DNA from: Sthenelais limicola
Lineage: Eukaryota; Annelida; Polychaeta; Phyllodocida; Sigalionidae
DNA: 64,000 nt
Reading direction: 5' to 3'
Assembly (NCBI GenBank): GCA_942159475.1
Contig: OW804094.1
Location: 47,488,966 to 47,552,965, forward strand
Position 1 is the first letter of the stretch. Every line of letters begins with the position of its first letter. Position numbers and translations under genes: made by a program. Positions 39,526 to 51,770 of this stretch are shown one piece after another. Below the pieces are notes generated by a model. That model had not been told where the DNA came from. It made no database searches and saw nothing but the letters and a program-made list of their open reading frames with translations.

Positions 39526-39610
39526 CAAATGATATAAGCTTTATTATTGTAGCTCAAGAAATGGCCCCAATATGAACGTTTTAATTCAACAATATCAGTA
39601 GGCCTAAATA

Positions 39611-40498
39611 CTGCCTACTAACGGGGCTGTCGATTAGAACAGGTGTTCTAGAATATTATGCAGCCATAAAATTCGGCAGTTTTCTGCATAGTTTCATGGC
39701 TGCATAATTTTATAGGTTCATAAGCATGAAATTAGGCAGCTTATTAAATTAGCCAGTGCACTGCCTAATTTCATAGCTGCCTAATTTCACACCTGCAATA
39801 TTTCATGTGTTCTGGCATGAAATTAAGCAGCCCATGAAATTGTGCAGTTATATACCGACCTGCATAATTTCATGTACTGCAATATTTCATCTATTACCAT
39901 GAAATAGTGCAGCTCATGAAGTTAAGCACCTTCCACCTACCACCTAACAACGATTGTAGATAAAAGCTGCGATTGTAAACAAAAGCTGTGAATGTAAACA
40001 AAAGCTTCTTAATTTCATGTACTGCAATATTTCATGCATTCTGGCATGAAATTGTGCAGTTCATGAGATTATGCAGCTTATCACTAACAAGGATTTGTTA
40101 ACAACGCTGCATAATGTCATGGCTGCAATATTTCATGTGCTACAGCATTACATTATGCAGCACATGATATTATGCAGCACATCTCTACCTCTACCTATAC
40201 CTAGAGCTATATCCATAAGCTGCATAATATCATGTGCTGCATGATTTAATGCTATTAGGCATGAATTGTTGCAGCTATGAAATTAGGCAGCTTTTGTTTA
40301 CAATCTTTGGAAAGAATGTGCAGCATAATCTCATCGGCTGCATAATTACATAGCAAAATAGCATGAAATATTGCAGCCATGACATTAAGCAGAATATGTG
40401 CTGCATTATTTCATGGGCTGCATTATTTGATGCTTTTTACACCTGAACTTATGCAGCACAATTTGGCTGCATAATTTTACAGGCTGCATATATTTATA
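39611..40498. repeat. Tandem array of nine imperfect hairpins built from one 15-nt word
   Basis: A word F (type CTGCATAATTTCATG) and its complement R (CATGAAATTATGCAG) alternate as F-F, short loop, R-R. Clear hairpins: 39684-39756, 39761-39847 (three F), 39860-39929, 40005-40076, 40107-40177, 40220-40290, 40321-40392, and 40401-40456 (one R lost); a decayed one precedes at 39611-39679. Loops are 7-10 nt, mostly 8 (TGTTCTGG, CATTCTGG, TGCTACAG, CTATTAGG). Most spacers between hairpins are unrelated, but a 19-nt word CGATTGTAAACAAAAGCTG is repeated three times at 39951-40007, and 17 bp of it recur inverted at 40289-40305. There is no coding capacity. I know no named repeat family of this form. 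Confidence 0.85.
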
Positions 40499-41419
40499 GA
40501 ACACCGGCTCGTCCCATTCTCTCTATGTACATTAACAATCTACGATTGGACCGTTTTCCGGGCCAATATAAACGTGAGATAATGTTCACATTATCTGACA
40601 CAACAGCTGAGGGCTTAAGTCGCTCATGATCTATTTCGTTAACAACTATAAAGTACTTCAACGTAGCTACCCCGAACCCCATATCTGAGTACAATACTCT
40701 TGTGAAGTGTGCTTCTGTCCTCATTCATCCTTGATGTTCGCACGTAAAAGATTGTAGATTACTACCAACAAGTCATGCACAGCCATCAAACTATTACTTC
40801 TTTCTTGGGGGATATACACAATAACGCTTGTCGACGAGGAAAAGCTGTTAGGTCGTTAGGGTTTCCATCTCTTTGGTAAGGCGTGGGGACATTCGTGATA
40901 TCGCTCTAACAAGTGCAATACCTTGACGTTTGTGAAGACGGATTGTTATGTTCTCAAGTCTCTTGACGCGTGGCTCTAGCTACCAAGAGAGTTCGTTCCA
41001 TACTTGATATTAGTCAACATCCTATGAGTAAAACCCCAAATATGTAGCAAGGCGTGTGTATTTATATATATGTGCATGTGTATATAATTGATATAAGGTT
41101 AGACGTATAAAGGTCTAACGGTAAAGGATGGTATAAATACATTCGTAGCAAGTCCTGATATGTATATAAACTATGAAGGGTAATATATGATGTATGAAAT
41201 GTCAGCACTCATCCAGTTGTCTTTCGGTCTCTCTGTTTGTCTAGCTGTATAGCTGGCTGTCTGTATCTCTCTCCTACGCACGTCTTTTCTCTTTCCTTCC
41301 CACTCTCAAAACCCCAGATTATTCTGATTTGGTTAACAGTTGTGGGATTAGATTTGAATAAATGCTTTGAGAGGGTAGCCACAGACTCTGAAATCAGAAG
41401 GCAATGTCAGGGTCTACAG
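40499..41419. other. Unannotated non-coding stretch
   Basis: No supported gene. The minus-strand frame 40494-40724 (76 codons) starts just outside the hairpin array and has no recognised domain. Confidence 0.5.
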
Positions 41420-41705
41420 AGTAGGGCCCACTTTCGCATATTTTCAGACTTTAGGGCCTTCCCATCCTTTCCCTTCCCTTCCCATCCCTTCCCTTCCCTT
41501 CCCCTCCCTTCCCTTCCCCTCCCCTCCCCACCCCACCTCGGACGCTAGGGCCCACCCACCTTTAGACGCTAGGGCCCAAACATCGGACGCTAGGGCCCAC
41601 CCACAATAAGTTAAATGAAACCATCAAATAAGTACTTTATCACACGCTAGGGCCCATCCCAGCTGGGCCCTAGCATCCGAGGAAGGGTGGGCCCTAACGT
41701 CTGAA
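41420..41705. repeat. Cluster 1 of GGGCCC-centred word, with (TTCCC)n tract
   Basis: A word of type GGACGCTAGGGCCCACCCAC occurs forward at about 41541, 41565, 41586 and 41644, with partial copies at 41422 and 41448. It occurs inverted at 41664 and 41688. GCTAGGGCCCA (41646-41656) and TGGGCCCTAGC (41664-41674) make a perfect 11-bp hairpin with a 7-nt loop. A (TTCCC)n pyrimidine tract fills 41457-41530. The 103-codon plus frame ending at 41548 is mostly this tract and is not a gene. Confidence 0.8.
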
Positions 41706-42330
41706 TATATTTACTTGTAAATATGTAGGTCTAGTATCCGACTTCTTGCAAAAATAAATTTTAATATTGTGGGGGTGTTTTCCAACTTTGACAGTTATGT
41801 ACAGTCAAACCTATCAACCTCATATTTCTAGGCCTTATCATTCGTATTCTGACTTTGTAGGGTTATAGACTGATTGGTTCTTCTAAGACTATAATTCGTT
41901 GAAAATGTCGTGTTCAATTGTTTTTACTGTTCTACTGAATCTTGGGAAGGTCGTCGTTCTTGCTTAGGGTGCCATTCAATTTTGTTTCTTAATATTTTTA
42001 TTGGCCAAAAATTACAAAATACACAACTGTCTAGGGTAGTTGTTTTCATGCGTTGCCATATTCAAAATATCTCTACTCGTATCGCATCATTACACAAAAC
42101 TCTTCTCCTATAAAAAACTACATATACCTTACACCATACATACGTAAGTTCAGTACGATTTAATACTACAATCCTAAGACCTTCACTCATTATACATTTT
42201 CAGTCCTTGTTTAGAGATCTGGACATTTGACTGTCACTACTATAATTACATGCGATTAGGTAATACATTTCCCCCGCTTCACTTACAATTCAATACAATA
42301 TGGTCTTGCTTGACTCTGTTTATATCGGCC
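41706..42330. other. Interior between the two GGGCCC clusters
   Basis: About 625 bp of AT-rich sequence without a recognised gene. It is flanked by clusters of the same word, so it may be the body of an element bounded by them, but no transposase or other element hallmark is seen. Confidence 0.4.
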
Positions 42331-42512
42331 ACTAGGGCCCACTCACCTTTATACGTTAGGGCCCACTCATAATCGGACGCTAGGTCGCGTCTGATGTGGG
42401 ATGGGCCCTAACGTCTGAAGGTGGGTGGACCCTAGCATCTGAACTCGCGTCTGGACTCTAGGCCCTAGCGTCCTAGGTTTCTGGGCCCTAGCGTCGTTGG
42501 GCCCTAATCTCT
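42331..42512. repeat. Cluster 2 of GGGCCC-centred word
   Basis: Forward copies (ACTAGGGCCCACTCACC, ACGTTAGGGCCCACTC, GGACGCTAGG) lie at 42331-42374. Inverted copies of the type GGGCCCTAACGTCTGA and GGGCCCTAGCGTC follow at about 42401, 42427, 42470, 42482 and 42498. As in cluster 1, forward copies come first and inverted copies follow. Confidence 0.8.
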
Positions 42513-45500
42513 GGAGTCCCAATGGCAGGTTATGTCTACAATGTATAACATACATGTACATTGTAGTGAAGTACGTGGAATCGACCCATCGATGATTATA
42601 TTTGGGGCTGACGCAGCAACTAATTATGACGTAATACACCTGCATCATATGGACCAATCAGTGGCCTGCAACTATTACGTCACCCGTTCCACCTGGACAG
42701 TTGGACCATTATTCAGCCTGCACCTGAGCTGCATAGACGTGCATGCTATTTGATTTTTTTTTAAATCTTACCCTTTTTTGTGCTGTGTATGTATTCTTAC
42801 ATGTGTTTTGCTTGTATGTATTAATGATATGTATTGGGTGAGAATAAACCCTTGCTTCGCTGGGTTCATGGCCAAACCTTGTCTTCGTTATATATCATAT
42901 ATAGTAAAGCAAAGTCCCCCCAACATATGTTCTATACTTTTGTCTGTCGCAAATTATATCAAACAGTACAGCAGTTTTAATTTAATTTTCTTAATGTATC
43001 CATGGAAGTATGTGTGCGAATCCTTTCCCAATGCTCATTGTTTCTCGACTGAATGCAACGTGGGAAAGCAAACAAAGGACATCACTTCCTTGTTGATTGT
43101 AGACTGTGTGAAACAGATCCGCTGATGGTTTAGTTCCCTATTTGCAGGCTGTAATGGATCTGGGTTGATTACGAGAGAGATCTTAGTAATTTTCGACTGA
43201 GAACGTGTGTGACAATCCCATGCATTTATTGCAATTTCTAAGACTAAACTAGAAACGTATCTATTTTGGATAGTACGCGGTTAAAATATTGAATGGTGGT
43301 TGAAACGTATAGTCAAGCACAAACAAACTATTATTGGTGTGCCTAGCCTGTTTATGCCTTCGAAATATCATGGGAGTTCCCATATCAAAGTGGTAAATTG
43401 AATTGACATTGTGTGCTCCGGAGGAGATTTATGTCGATTATATCCTGAATGCCTGGGGAAATATAAAGTAAGCAATATTACATATCATTTACTGTATGGT
43501 AGAAAACTAGCATGTAGTGGGGAAATTAGTTTAATCCAACCTACCAACTCTCACCCAGATCAATTATTAATTTTAGACACTCTGTTATCGACTCTAATTA
43601 ACACCATAGTAGGTTTCCTCCTTTTTCTCTTGAATGACATGGGTAATCGCAAAAAAATGGATACCGCATTCATGTGTAGCTCCATATTTCCAGCCCAAGC
43701 TCATTTAATATTCTACCGCAAGTGCGAAGTGAAAACACGTGGGAAAAATTCGTTGTGCACTCCTAGAACCGTGTGACAGTTGTTCATGTTTAATCTACGG
43801 AAGTAAACTATTCTGGCTGCCAGCCTGTCGACTGACATTGCCCATATTTGTTACAATCCACCCTCTGGAACATCTATTGACCAATACTTAGTGCTCCATA
43901 GGTCGTTGGTGGTATCCAAAGAGCATAATATAGCACTGTTCCTAGTTCACACAAGCGCTTAGAGCTGTCCCATCTGTCAAATGGTGAATTTTTCATTAGC
44001 CTGGGTCAGTGGGACATATACTTGCTTGTGGCTACATTTTGCTGCGACCAATGAGGCCCTCGTGTCGTTTTCACCCTTCTCTGGCTCTATCCAGTGGCTG
44101 ATATATTAGGGAAATCCTATGGTTTGACAGTGGTTCTGAAATCGATTGCTTTGCTACCCGACTAGTCACTCTTTATTGAAAGCTCTTACATGCTTTATGG
44201 GTATGCGTCGCAACTTGGGCCTTACCAGCCATCGATTTCCGATCCCTGCGTGTCTACCGTTACCTCTGCCCCTCTCCCCACCCGGGGCACATCTTGAATA
44301 AAAGCTATCTTTGATTTCTGTGAGGCGGTCCATCCATGCAAGTCTGATTTTGCATCGATGCCCCTTAATATTGCCTGTGGATTTGCTTGGATTCATGCTG
44401 ACCGAATGCTTTAATGTTGGCCATTGATTTGCATGTTCATGAACTGGGAAGACTGGTCTAACCCGGGGAATCCACTCTGATGGCTTCTCCGCTGAGTACT
44501 CATTTGTTTTATTGCGCCAGGCAAGCTCATATTTCATTCATGCTCATGGGCTTCGTGTTGTTGTCCTGGGTCATTTTTCGGTCAGTAGCCACGTTCGCCC
44601 TTATGTTTTCCTGACCCATAAACAATCGAAATCCAGGTGTATTATATAGAGACTTCGTTTGTACTTTCACGCTCGCTTTGGGAATTACCAACTGACATGA
44701 GTTAAATATCTTATTAGAGGTTGTCTGTTCTGTGCCACATTAAATCTAATGGAAATATTAACTCAGAAGGAAGGAAGGGTGGGCGGGGGAGTGATAACGA
44801 GAGAAGGCATTCCACATAACGTTATCGACTGATGTGTGTTATGTTTCTAACGAAGATGTTGGCCATTAAGCGGATATAGAAACAATTATTACATGTCAGA
44901 CATGAAGTATTGAACAGTTCATATTCTTGCTATCATCATTAATTCCCCCGATGAACCCATTCACTCCATAAGTATACCTTCTATGGAAATGAAGCTGATA
45001 CTTTCATTCCATGTTGTATACCAATTCGACAATGCACCGAAGGGCATTCATTGGAGATCGATCTTTGCTAGATGGGAATTAGGCCCTGTAATGACACCCT
45101 ATGTTTTAACGCATGTAAGACTGACACTATGCTATTATTGTCGTCTACGGCGACTACCCTGTACACCCTAGTGCGTGTGCTGAATACAATATTGCTCTTT
45201 CTGAGTACAGGTGGCGAGGGCTGGCATTCCCTTCTTGAGGCGCATAATATACGAGCGTAAATCATGTAATAGTATGGTCACTTTGCAGGAGAACACTTTC
45301 AAGAGGTAAAGGTAGAGGTGGACCTGTGAGGCAGGTTTGCCCACTTGCTGGAAAGACATCGGAAAAACATGTGGGCTACTTTTAGAATTCATTACTATCG
45401 TTCTAAGACACTAGAGCCTCTATATAATTCATTTTATATCCTGATAATGATTTGATTTTGTTGGTCCGATTTTGAATGCTAAAGGTGAAAAGCAAGATCT

Positions 45501-46082
45501 TGCTTTTTACCCTCTGTTAAGCAGGTCTTCCAGGGCGCCCATTTTAAATGATAATTCCCCCTGAACTTTCGAACAATTGATAGATATTGATTATCCTGAA
45601 TATTATCCTTATTGTTAGGTACCGTTGTTTGTCCTTATGACTTCAATATTGTGATAGGAAACGTTCCCTATTATTGTTAGTGATAATTGATAGCCAATTA
45701 TCACTTATGTGCTAATTAATAACTGAAATAACACGGAGCTATATGGATCCCGATTTGATCAGATCATCGATCAAAGGTAAGTGTTTATTTCCCAAACCTG
45801 ACACTCGCATCAGGGGTCTACCTCATTTGCATAACCAGCCGTGCCTAGCTGTCCCGCACATTGTCCGGTAGGGGAGGCCAGGCATTACGTAACATTACGT
45901 AGTACAATGATTAAAGTTGCTTTTGCACACACTTTTTCCTTATTTTTAGCGAGCATTTTAATCACTGAAATAGTCCCAAAGTTAGTCGGGTTTAACCGTG
46001 AACTATCTTTATAATTATAGAGATGCTATTAAAGTGTCGTGAATAGAGACAGGTTTATGTAAATTGTTGTGCTATTGTCAGC
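42513..46082. other. Unannotated non-coding stretch
   Basis: No supported gene. The longest frames (121 codons plus at 43411-43776, with one hydrophobic stretch that could pass for a membrane segment; 123 codons minus at 44166-44537) have no recognisable domain and are within what chance allows for the window. Confidence 0.5.
42627..42682. promoter_or_regulatory. CRE-like sites flanking a CCAAT word
   Basis: TGACGTAAT (42627-42635) and the inverted ATTACGTCA (42674-42682) flank CCAAT (42654-42658) within 56 bp. This resembles the CREB/ATF plus NF-Y arrangement of some animal promoters. No gene start or TATA box is evident nearby, and short motifs like these occur by chance, so the call is weak. 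Confidence 0.2.
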
Positions 46083-46415
46083 AACTATACATAGTATTCG
46101 CATGACATCACCCCAGTCAGCGGCTAACCTCACTGGCAGCCATACTGTGTGGCAGCATAGATAGCGGGAGACACTAGATCGACAGGATTTCCCGTTTCAA
46201 ATGTTTGCTAATGGCAATTATACTCATTATTCCATCATGACACACTAAAAAATGACCATATAACCTATCAGCATACTGTACATAACATTCTCTAAAACTT
46301 TCGGAGGTGAAAACTGCATTTTTGAGTCTTGGAGCACTCATGTCCAGCTAAAGTTGACCCACATTATGGCAAGCCGCGGCTAGCGCCGTGACGTCAGTGA
46401 ATACTATGTATAGTT
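46083..46415. mobile_element. MITE-like element with 17-bp perfect inverted ends
   Basis: AACTATACATAGTATTC (46083-46099) is exactly complementary to GAATACTATGTATAGTT (46399-46415). Internal to both ends, after a few bases, is TGACRTCAC, followed by a weaker match (CAGCGGCTA against CTAGCCGCGG), so the inverted repeats are about 45 bp overall with mismatches. The 333-bp length and lack of coding capacity fit a non-autonomous DNA transposon. No clear target-site duplication was found, so superfamily and exact termini are open. Confidence 0.6.
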
Positions 46416-46597
46416 CCAAGATTGTGGCAGGAAGGTGAGGTATGCCCAATGATTTGTGTGTATTCATGGTCAGGATATGTTTAACAACTGTACTAAATAT
46501 ATAGATATTTCAGCAAATTTGATTTTCAAGATTCAAGGGCCAAGGTCATTTACAGTAGAATTGTCAAAATGCCTTAGGCTCATCAACCTTCATTCGA

Positions 46598-46613
46598 GGG
46601 GGGGGGGGGGGGG
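46598..46613 (+). repeat. Poly-G tract
   Basis: A run of 16 G, the same length class as the tract at 28885-28900. It could fold into a quadruplex. It falls inside a 99-codon chance frame (46456-46755) where it encodes Gly repeats. Confidence 0.9.
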
Positions 46614-49600
46614 TATTTTTTACCAGATCTGTTTAAAGAATGAGTATATTTGGAACATTCTTCAATGCTGCTATATTTATTTTCACCTTATTTTAGTTCA
46701 GCAGAGTTCTAAGTGGAGAGTTCTTGTTGGGGTCAGATATGTTAATGTTTTCTGATGTAATGTTGAATCTTGCAAATGATATGACCAAATATATGCAAAA
46801 CATATCTTCGGGCGTAAAAAGCAATCCCATACCCCCCACCCCGATGCCTAAGGATTACACTAAGCTTACACTAAGTACACTAAGCTTTCTAGATTAAAGG
46901 TTGCTTTGGTGCTATGTATGCCATATTAAATATTGTTATAAGGTTCACTTGTCCCAGTTCATTAGTAACTCATACTTCTTTATCCACCTTTAAAACAAAT
47001 AGTCGATCCTGGGCCACATGACCCAATAATGACCATACATTGTCAGCTGAATCCTATGATGTTCTCCCCATCTGATATACTTTTGAGTGCTTAACACAAG
47101 TATGCGAATTGACTTTCTCCTATACAACAAAATAAAGGAGGAAAGTAAAACATTTAGAAATTAAACATTTAGAAAAAGAAAGTTTCTGTGTAACTTTCTT
47201 CAGGAACTACAATACTGTAACTTTGACATGCATGCGAACTATGAGGGCGCGGTGACTTTCTAGATTATGTTGGCATTGCTCGACGTGAATATAGATTACA
47301 CTCTAGTTCCTGATGCCAACGCACGTCCAGAGAGATTCGTGTGGGGTTTCTGGGGACATGCCAGGAGACGCCTTTGTACCTGTGTGTGGTGTGTGCATGG
47401 AACACCTTTGCCATTGACACCACCATATGCTTCCAACCTGGCCCCACAGGTCATCTTCCACTCAATCTCCAGTGCAATCATTCCAGTCAGCCATCTTGCC
47501 CATTAATGTGAAATCCCTGCTTTTTACAATCGCACCTTGCTGTTCTGAATTTCGACGATGGACTGCCAATTGCCTTTACTGTCAACCCTTTCATAACCAG
47601 AACCTTGCTCGGTTCCATTGCAATGACATGAGAAGACATCAGCCGGTCTTTGAAGCTTATTCCTTTAAGGCAAGATAGAAACAAAAAGACGCTTATCCAT
47701 CTTCATCCGATGGCACCTGGACATCGTTCTGAAGATCGATTGGATAAACATTGATTAACTGTAGCGCACCAAAATACGAACCAAGCAGTTAAATAACCTA
47801 TGCCTCTAGATTCACAAGGTTCTGATCCATTTAGGTTCCAAGCCTCCGACGCTGATCCGGCGCCTCATAAAACCCCATACTTAGGCCCGAGAAAAGCTCT
47901 TGATATACAATCATTCTCAGCCAAAGCCCTCGTGGGATCTTCCGATTCAGTTCAAGGTTAAATAATATCTCCTTTGGCTTAAGTTCTGGCCGAACGTAAG
48001 ATCGAACGCCCAGAGGGTGCAACTTGAGGTGATAAATTCATGGAGGTTTTAGGGCATGGTTTTACAACTAGGCACCTCCCAGAACCCCCTGGTAATTCGC
48101 TTTGTATGAAGGCTGTGACCTTTTAATCTGTCCGGCAATATCCAATGAATTATGCCATGCTGCATATATTCTTAATGTGAGAATCATGCAACCCTGGAAA
48201 GAAGCTGCTATTACAAGGATTACGTTAGGTCCTTATATATGGGTTTCATGGATTTACGAGTTCGCACTTGACTACAATTTGATGATAGATTGCCTATCAT
48301 AATTTTTTCAAAGAGGAGGCTGTTCACTATTTTGATATTCTGTTTAGAGCAAGAGAAGCCACAAAAGGCCCTTCTTCTCCGTACTTGAAGATAACCAATT
48401 CTCTCCAATCATGCAACTGGAAATTCCGATATTGACTCTATTCTACTGTCATATTTCTAATTGATTCTTTCCACGCGTTATTAATATTCTTTTGTCACTG
48501 GTATAGAGAGCTCTTCACACACATCATAGGGGTATGGAAAACTGCATGCAATATATCAAAATATGATCGATTCTGTATATACTTAAAATGATTGAGTGGC
48601 AGACCATTGAACAAACGGGTATGCCCTATATAAAAAGGATCATCAGTTCTCCATTAATAGTTTTCCATCATGTGTGCTTAATCGCTGAGGTGTGCATACT
48701 TTTAAGTGGTATTCCCCCCATAAATCTAAAGATAGGAGTGGGAAATAGCAATTCATACTGTAGTTCTAATGAAATGACGTTGGTCTCACGTCAATTTAGA
48801 ACTTAACTTCGTTTTACTATTTTTTGCCTTCCTTCTGGCTGTCTTCTATCCCAAACCTGTCTTTCCCTTACGCTATTATTGTCAAAGTAATTTGTGATTT
48901 ACTCGGAGGAGGGCCATGTAGAGACCTCATGAGGGGCCGTAATAACCAGCCCATAGCTCGTAGATGGCACTATATGCGCTTTTTCTTATCTCACTTTATC
49001 TCGAGCTTATTTCCTCATCAGCTGTATATCGACAATGTAAGAATAGAATAGAAAGAAGATGCGCCGACTTGGACTTCTCTTAGGAAGCGCCCGTTATTGA
49101 GTTATCCCCCATTGCCTTCCTCTCTTATGTTGGAAAGAATTGGCCGACTTTTCCCATACTAAGAATTTGTCTGGCTATTATCTGCGGAATATATATGATG
49201 CTTCAATACATCTTCCCCCAAAATACGTCACATTCTATCCTACAATTACAATGTCATGGTTTTGTTCCTCGCCTTCTTGCAGAAATATTCCCAGAAAAGC
49301 AAATCAAGTTTCAGCCATCTGGGATGCTTGTGTTGATACCTTGGCCAATCTGCTGGTATGTACAGCACATGGTCACGTGTCGGACATCGATATCAAAGAT
49401 TTGCCTTACCTTTAGGAACGGTGATATATCTAAGATGGGGCAGTTTTCACTTCAGGTGCTAACTTGAGACACTCTCGGTGCCTACATTGGATACGCTGGA
49501 TAGGGGCAAACGATCTGCTTTAGCACATAAATCCGAATCTGTTTCTGACGATGGCGAAGAAATACGAAGTTCAGCAATCCATTACTGAACTAAAATAGGA

Positions 49601-51111
49601 TCATTCCCTTTGAAGTTAATCTCTACTGAGGTCATGACCCTATAAAGCAGGAGAAAGTGGCCAGCCGTCTAAATTACCCTGGCTCCTGAGACCATTGAAG
49701 ATGTGGATGACAAGAGATTAACAGTTGACATCTATCTTCTATTAATCTTCATTAGGTGACTGCATGTTGAGTTTGTTTAGATCTCCAGGTTTCTTCTCAT
49801 CGGCTCGTGACGGTATGAGGCGATCAGGGCTAAAGTGCTGGTTTTAATTTGAGAAAATGGCTTTTACGCTTTACATTCCTCTGCCAATTTATTTGCGGCC
49901 AGAAAAAAATGTTTGCTTCGCTTTCTTTTAAACTGGCGTGTTTGTATAATCTTGATAAAATAAATACATTCTATGTGAGCGGCATAGTTTACGACAGGCG
50001 ATTCTCTGGAATATGTGATTCCCATTGTGGATATCGCCAAAGATAATCCAAAAGCTTCTTGAGCTTGATGGCATCATGCAATCTTCACAATCCTTTTTCC
50101 CAATGGCCCCTGCCTCGTTGAACCTGAAGCAAAATTGCCTCGAGATAAAGGGAATTTATTTCAATTCCCTGCATCTTTTCTTATCTGTCTCGATCGCCAA
50201 CCTATCGTTAGGAGCCGCCATTATTGTAATTCAAAAGCCTATGGGAGTTTTTAAATATTTCATTTGAACATTAAGATCAGGATGCCCATTTCCGAAACCA
50301 ATTACATAATTTCGATGACTCCAGATACTTGAATGCAAGTATGAACCCTAATTACTACCTTCACCTTTCGAATATGTGGAATATTAGTTATTAGGTGGAA
50401 TGTAAGTAAACAACTCTTTCTCCTGTAATCCGACAAAAAACAACGAGTCATTACGTATCAATGACGGGTTAGCTTTTTGCTTTTACATCGCACATCTTCT
50501 GTTTTGAATATGTATTGATCCCAAAAGACAACAATATATACCCTCTTTTCATACGACCGCTGGCTGCCCATCACCAATATATATATATTATTGTATTCAT
50601 CAACCAAACTTCTTAAACTACAACTATCATGTGACACTATCTCCGCCAATCAGAATTCACCAAAAATAAGACCCTTCGGTAGTGAGCCTACCTCAGCACA
50701 TGTGAGAACATCTAAACGTATCTCATCGGCAAAAAATCATTCATTTCTATGTGGTAACACCCAAACTTTTGATATAATAGGAATTAAAACTTGTTATATA
50801 GGTGTTATTTCATTATATCAATTCTTCGACATACCGGTATTCGCTCTCAGTAGGCTGTGCCGGTGTTTCTCATGACGTATATTTTCCCTTCAACTGATAG
50901 ACGTGATAGATCCCCTTCTATTCATTTCTATTGTAGCCGGCTTCCTCATTATCAATCTACCCTTCTCTCTCAATATCATATCATCATTTTTGGAATAGAT
51001 ACTTTCGCGTATGCAAAAATCATTCCGAAAGGAGAAGAGGTAAATTATTCCCTCGTCCAGGTATGTTGTTGCATTGAGATACTATAGTATTATGGTGTGA
51101 GTCTGTATGGC
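46614..51111. other. Unannotated non-coding stretch (4.5 kb)
   Basis: No supported gene, RNA or repeat family. Minor short repeats only: ACACTAAG words at 46857-46884 and AAACATTTAGAAA twice at 47149-47174. Overlapping frames on both strands at 47265-47684 lack recognisable motifs. Confidence 0.5.
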
Positions 51112-51242
51112 ATAAGATAAGATAAGATACGATAAGATAAGATAAGATAAGATAAGAAGTTGTTTATTTGCCATCTTCGAGGAGTACAAAAGGAGTACAG
51201 TCGAGTAGTAAGTAAGAAAAAAAAATAAAAAAAATAAAAAAA
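51112..51242 (-). repeat. Retroposon-like tail with (ATAAG)n microsatellite
   Basis: On the plus strand (ATAAG)n spans 51112-51157, followed by AAGTTGTTTATTTGCCATC. Read on the minus strand this is GATGGCAAATAAACAACTT and then (CTTAT)n, that is AATAAA followed directly by a pentanucleotide array, as in LINE/SINE 3' ends. An A-rich run (51217-51242 plus) lies behind it. No coding remnant is recognised upstream on the minus strand. Confidence 0.5.
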
Positions 51243-51471
51243 TTCCCATACTTCCCCTGGACAAGTTTCTACTAGTAGGCTATGAGACCTGAGGATCCTT
51301 GAGGAAATGTCATTAGGTGATCTGATTATGATATATACGTATTTGCTTCCCCGAGTTGCTATCTTCTTGCCTATTTCTTCTTCTAACCCGCTGGTACTCG
51401 GCTATATGTCTTGCCTAACTACGGCACGTCCGGCAACGAATTCATGGACTTCTGGGGAGTAATCGAGTAAA

Positions 51472-51493
51472 TGCACATATATATATATGTGCA
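51472..51493. repeat. 22-bp perfect palindrome with (AT)n centre
   Basis: TGCACATATAT and its exact complement abut, giving a perfect 22-bp palindrome. (AT)n cores readily form such palindromes; the TGCAC/GTGCA ends make this one slightly more than a simple AT run. Confidence 0.85.
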
Positions 51494-51770
51494 CGTTATG
51501 TATTGTTAGTAATTCGTTTATCACGATCTAATGGCTGCTTATAGACGTTTAGGGCATACTGGAAGATCTAGCAGTAGAAGTTCTTAGTCCGTTTCTGTAA
51601 CATTATATTACTGAATAAAAATTCTCTATATAATTCCTTTGATATATAACAAATGATTGCACAGTGTTTACAATTTAGATATATCCGGCGATATATTGAA
51701 TAATGTTCTTTCTCTTCGGTGATCTATATAGATATTATCAAAACACATGTATATGTATGTTTTGTGTTTT

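Noticed and set aside
39611..40498. CRISPR array reading of the repeated words at 39.6-40.5 kb
   Set aside because: The words alternate orientation, spacers are irregular in length and partly repeated, and the context is eukaryotic.
43411..44537. Frames of 121 (plus) and 123 (minus) codons as genes
   Set aside because: No domains or exon signals; lengths are compatible with chance in a 64-kb AT-rich window.
50385..50415. miR-1 family microRNA (TGGAATGTAA word)
   Set aside because: Only about ten bases match and no complementary arm is present upstream or downstream.
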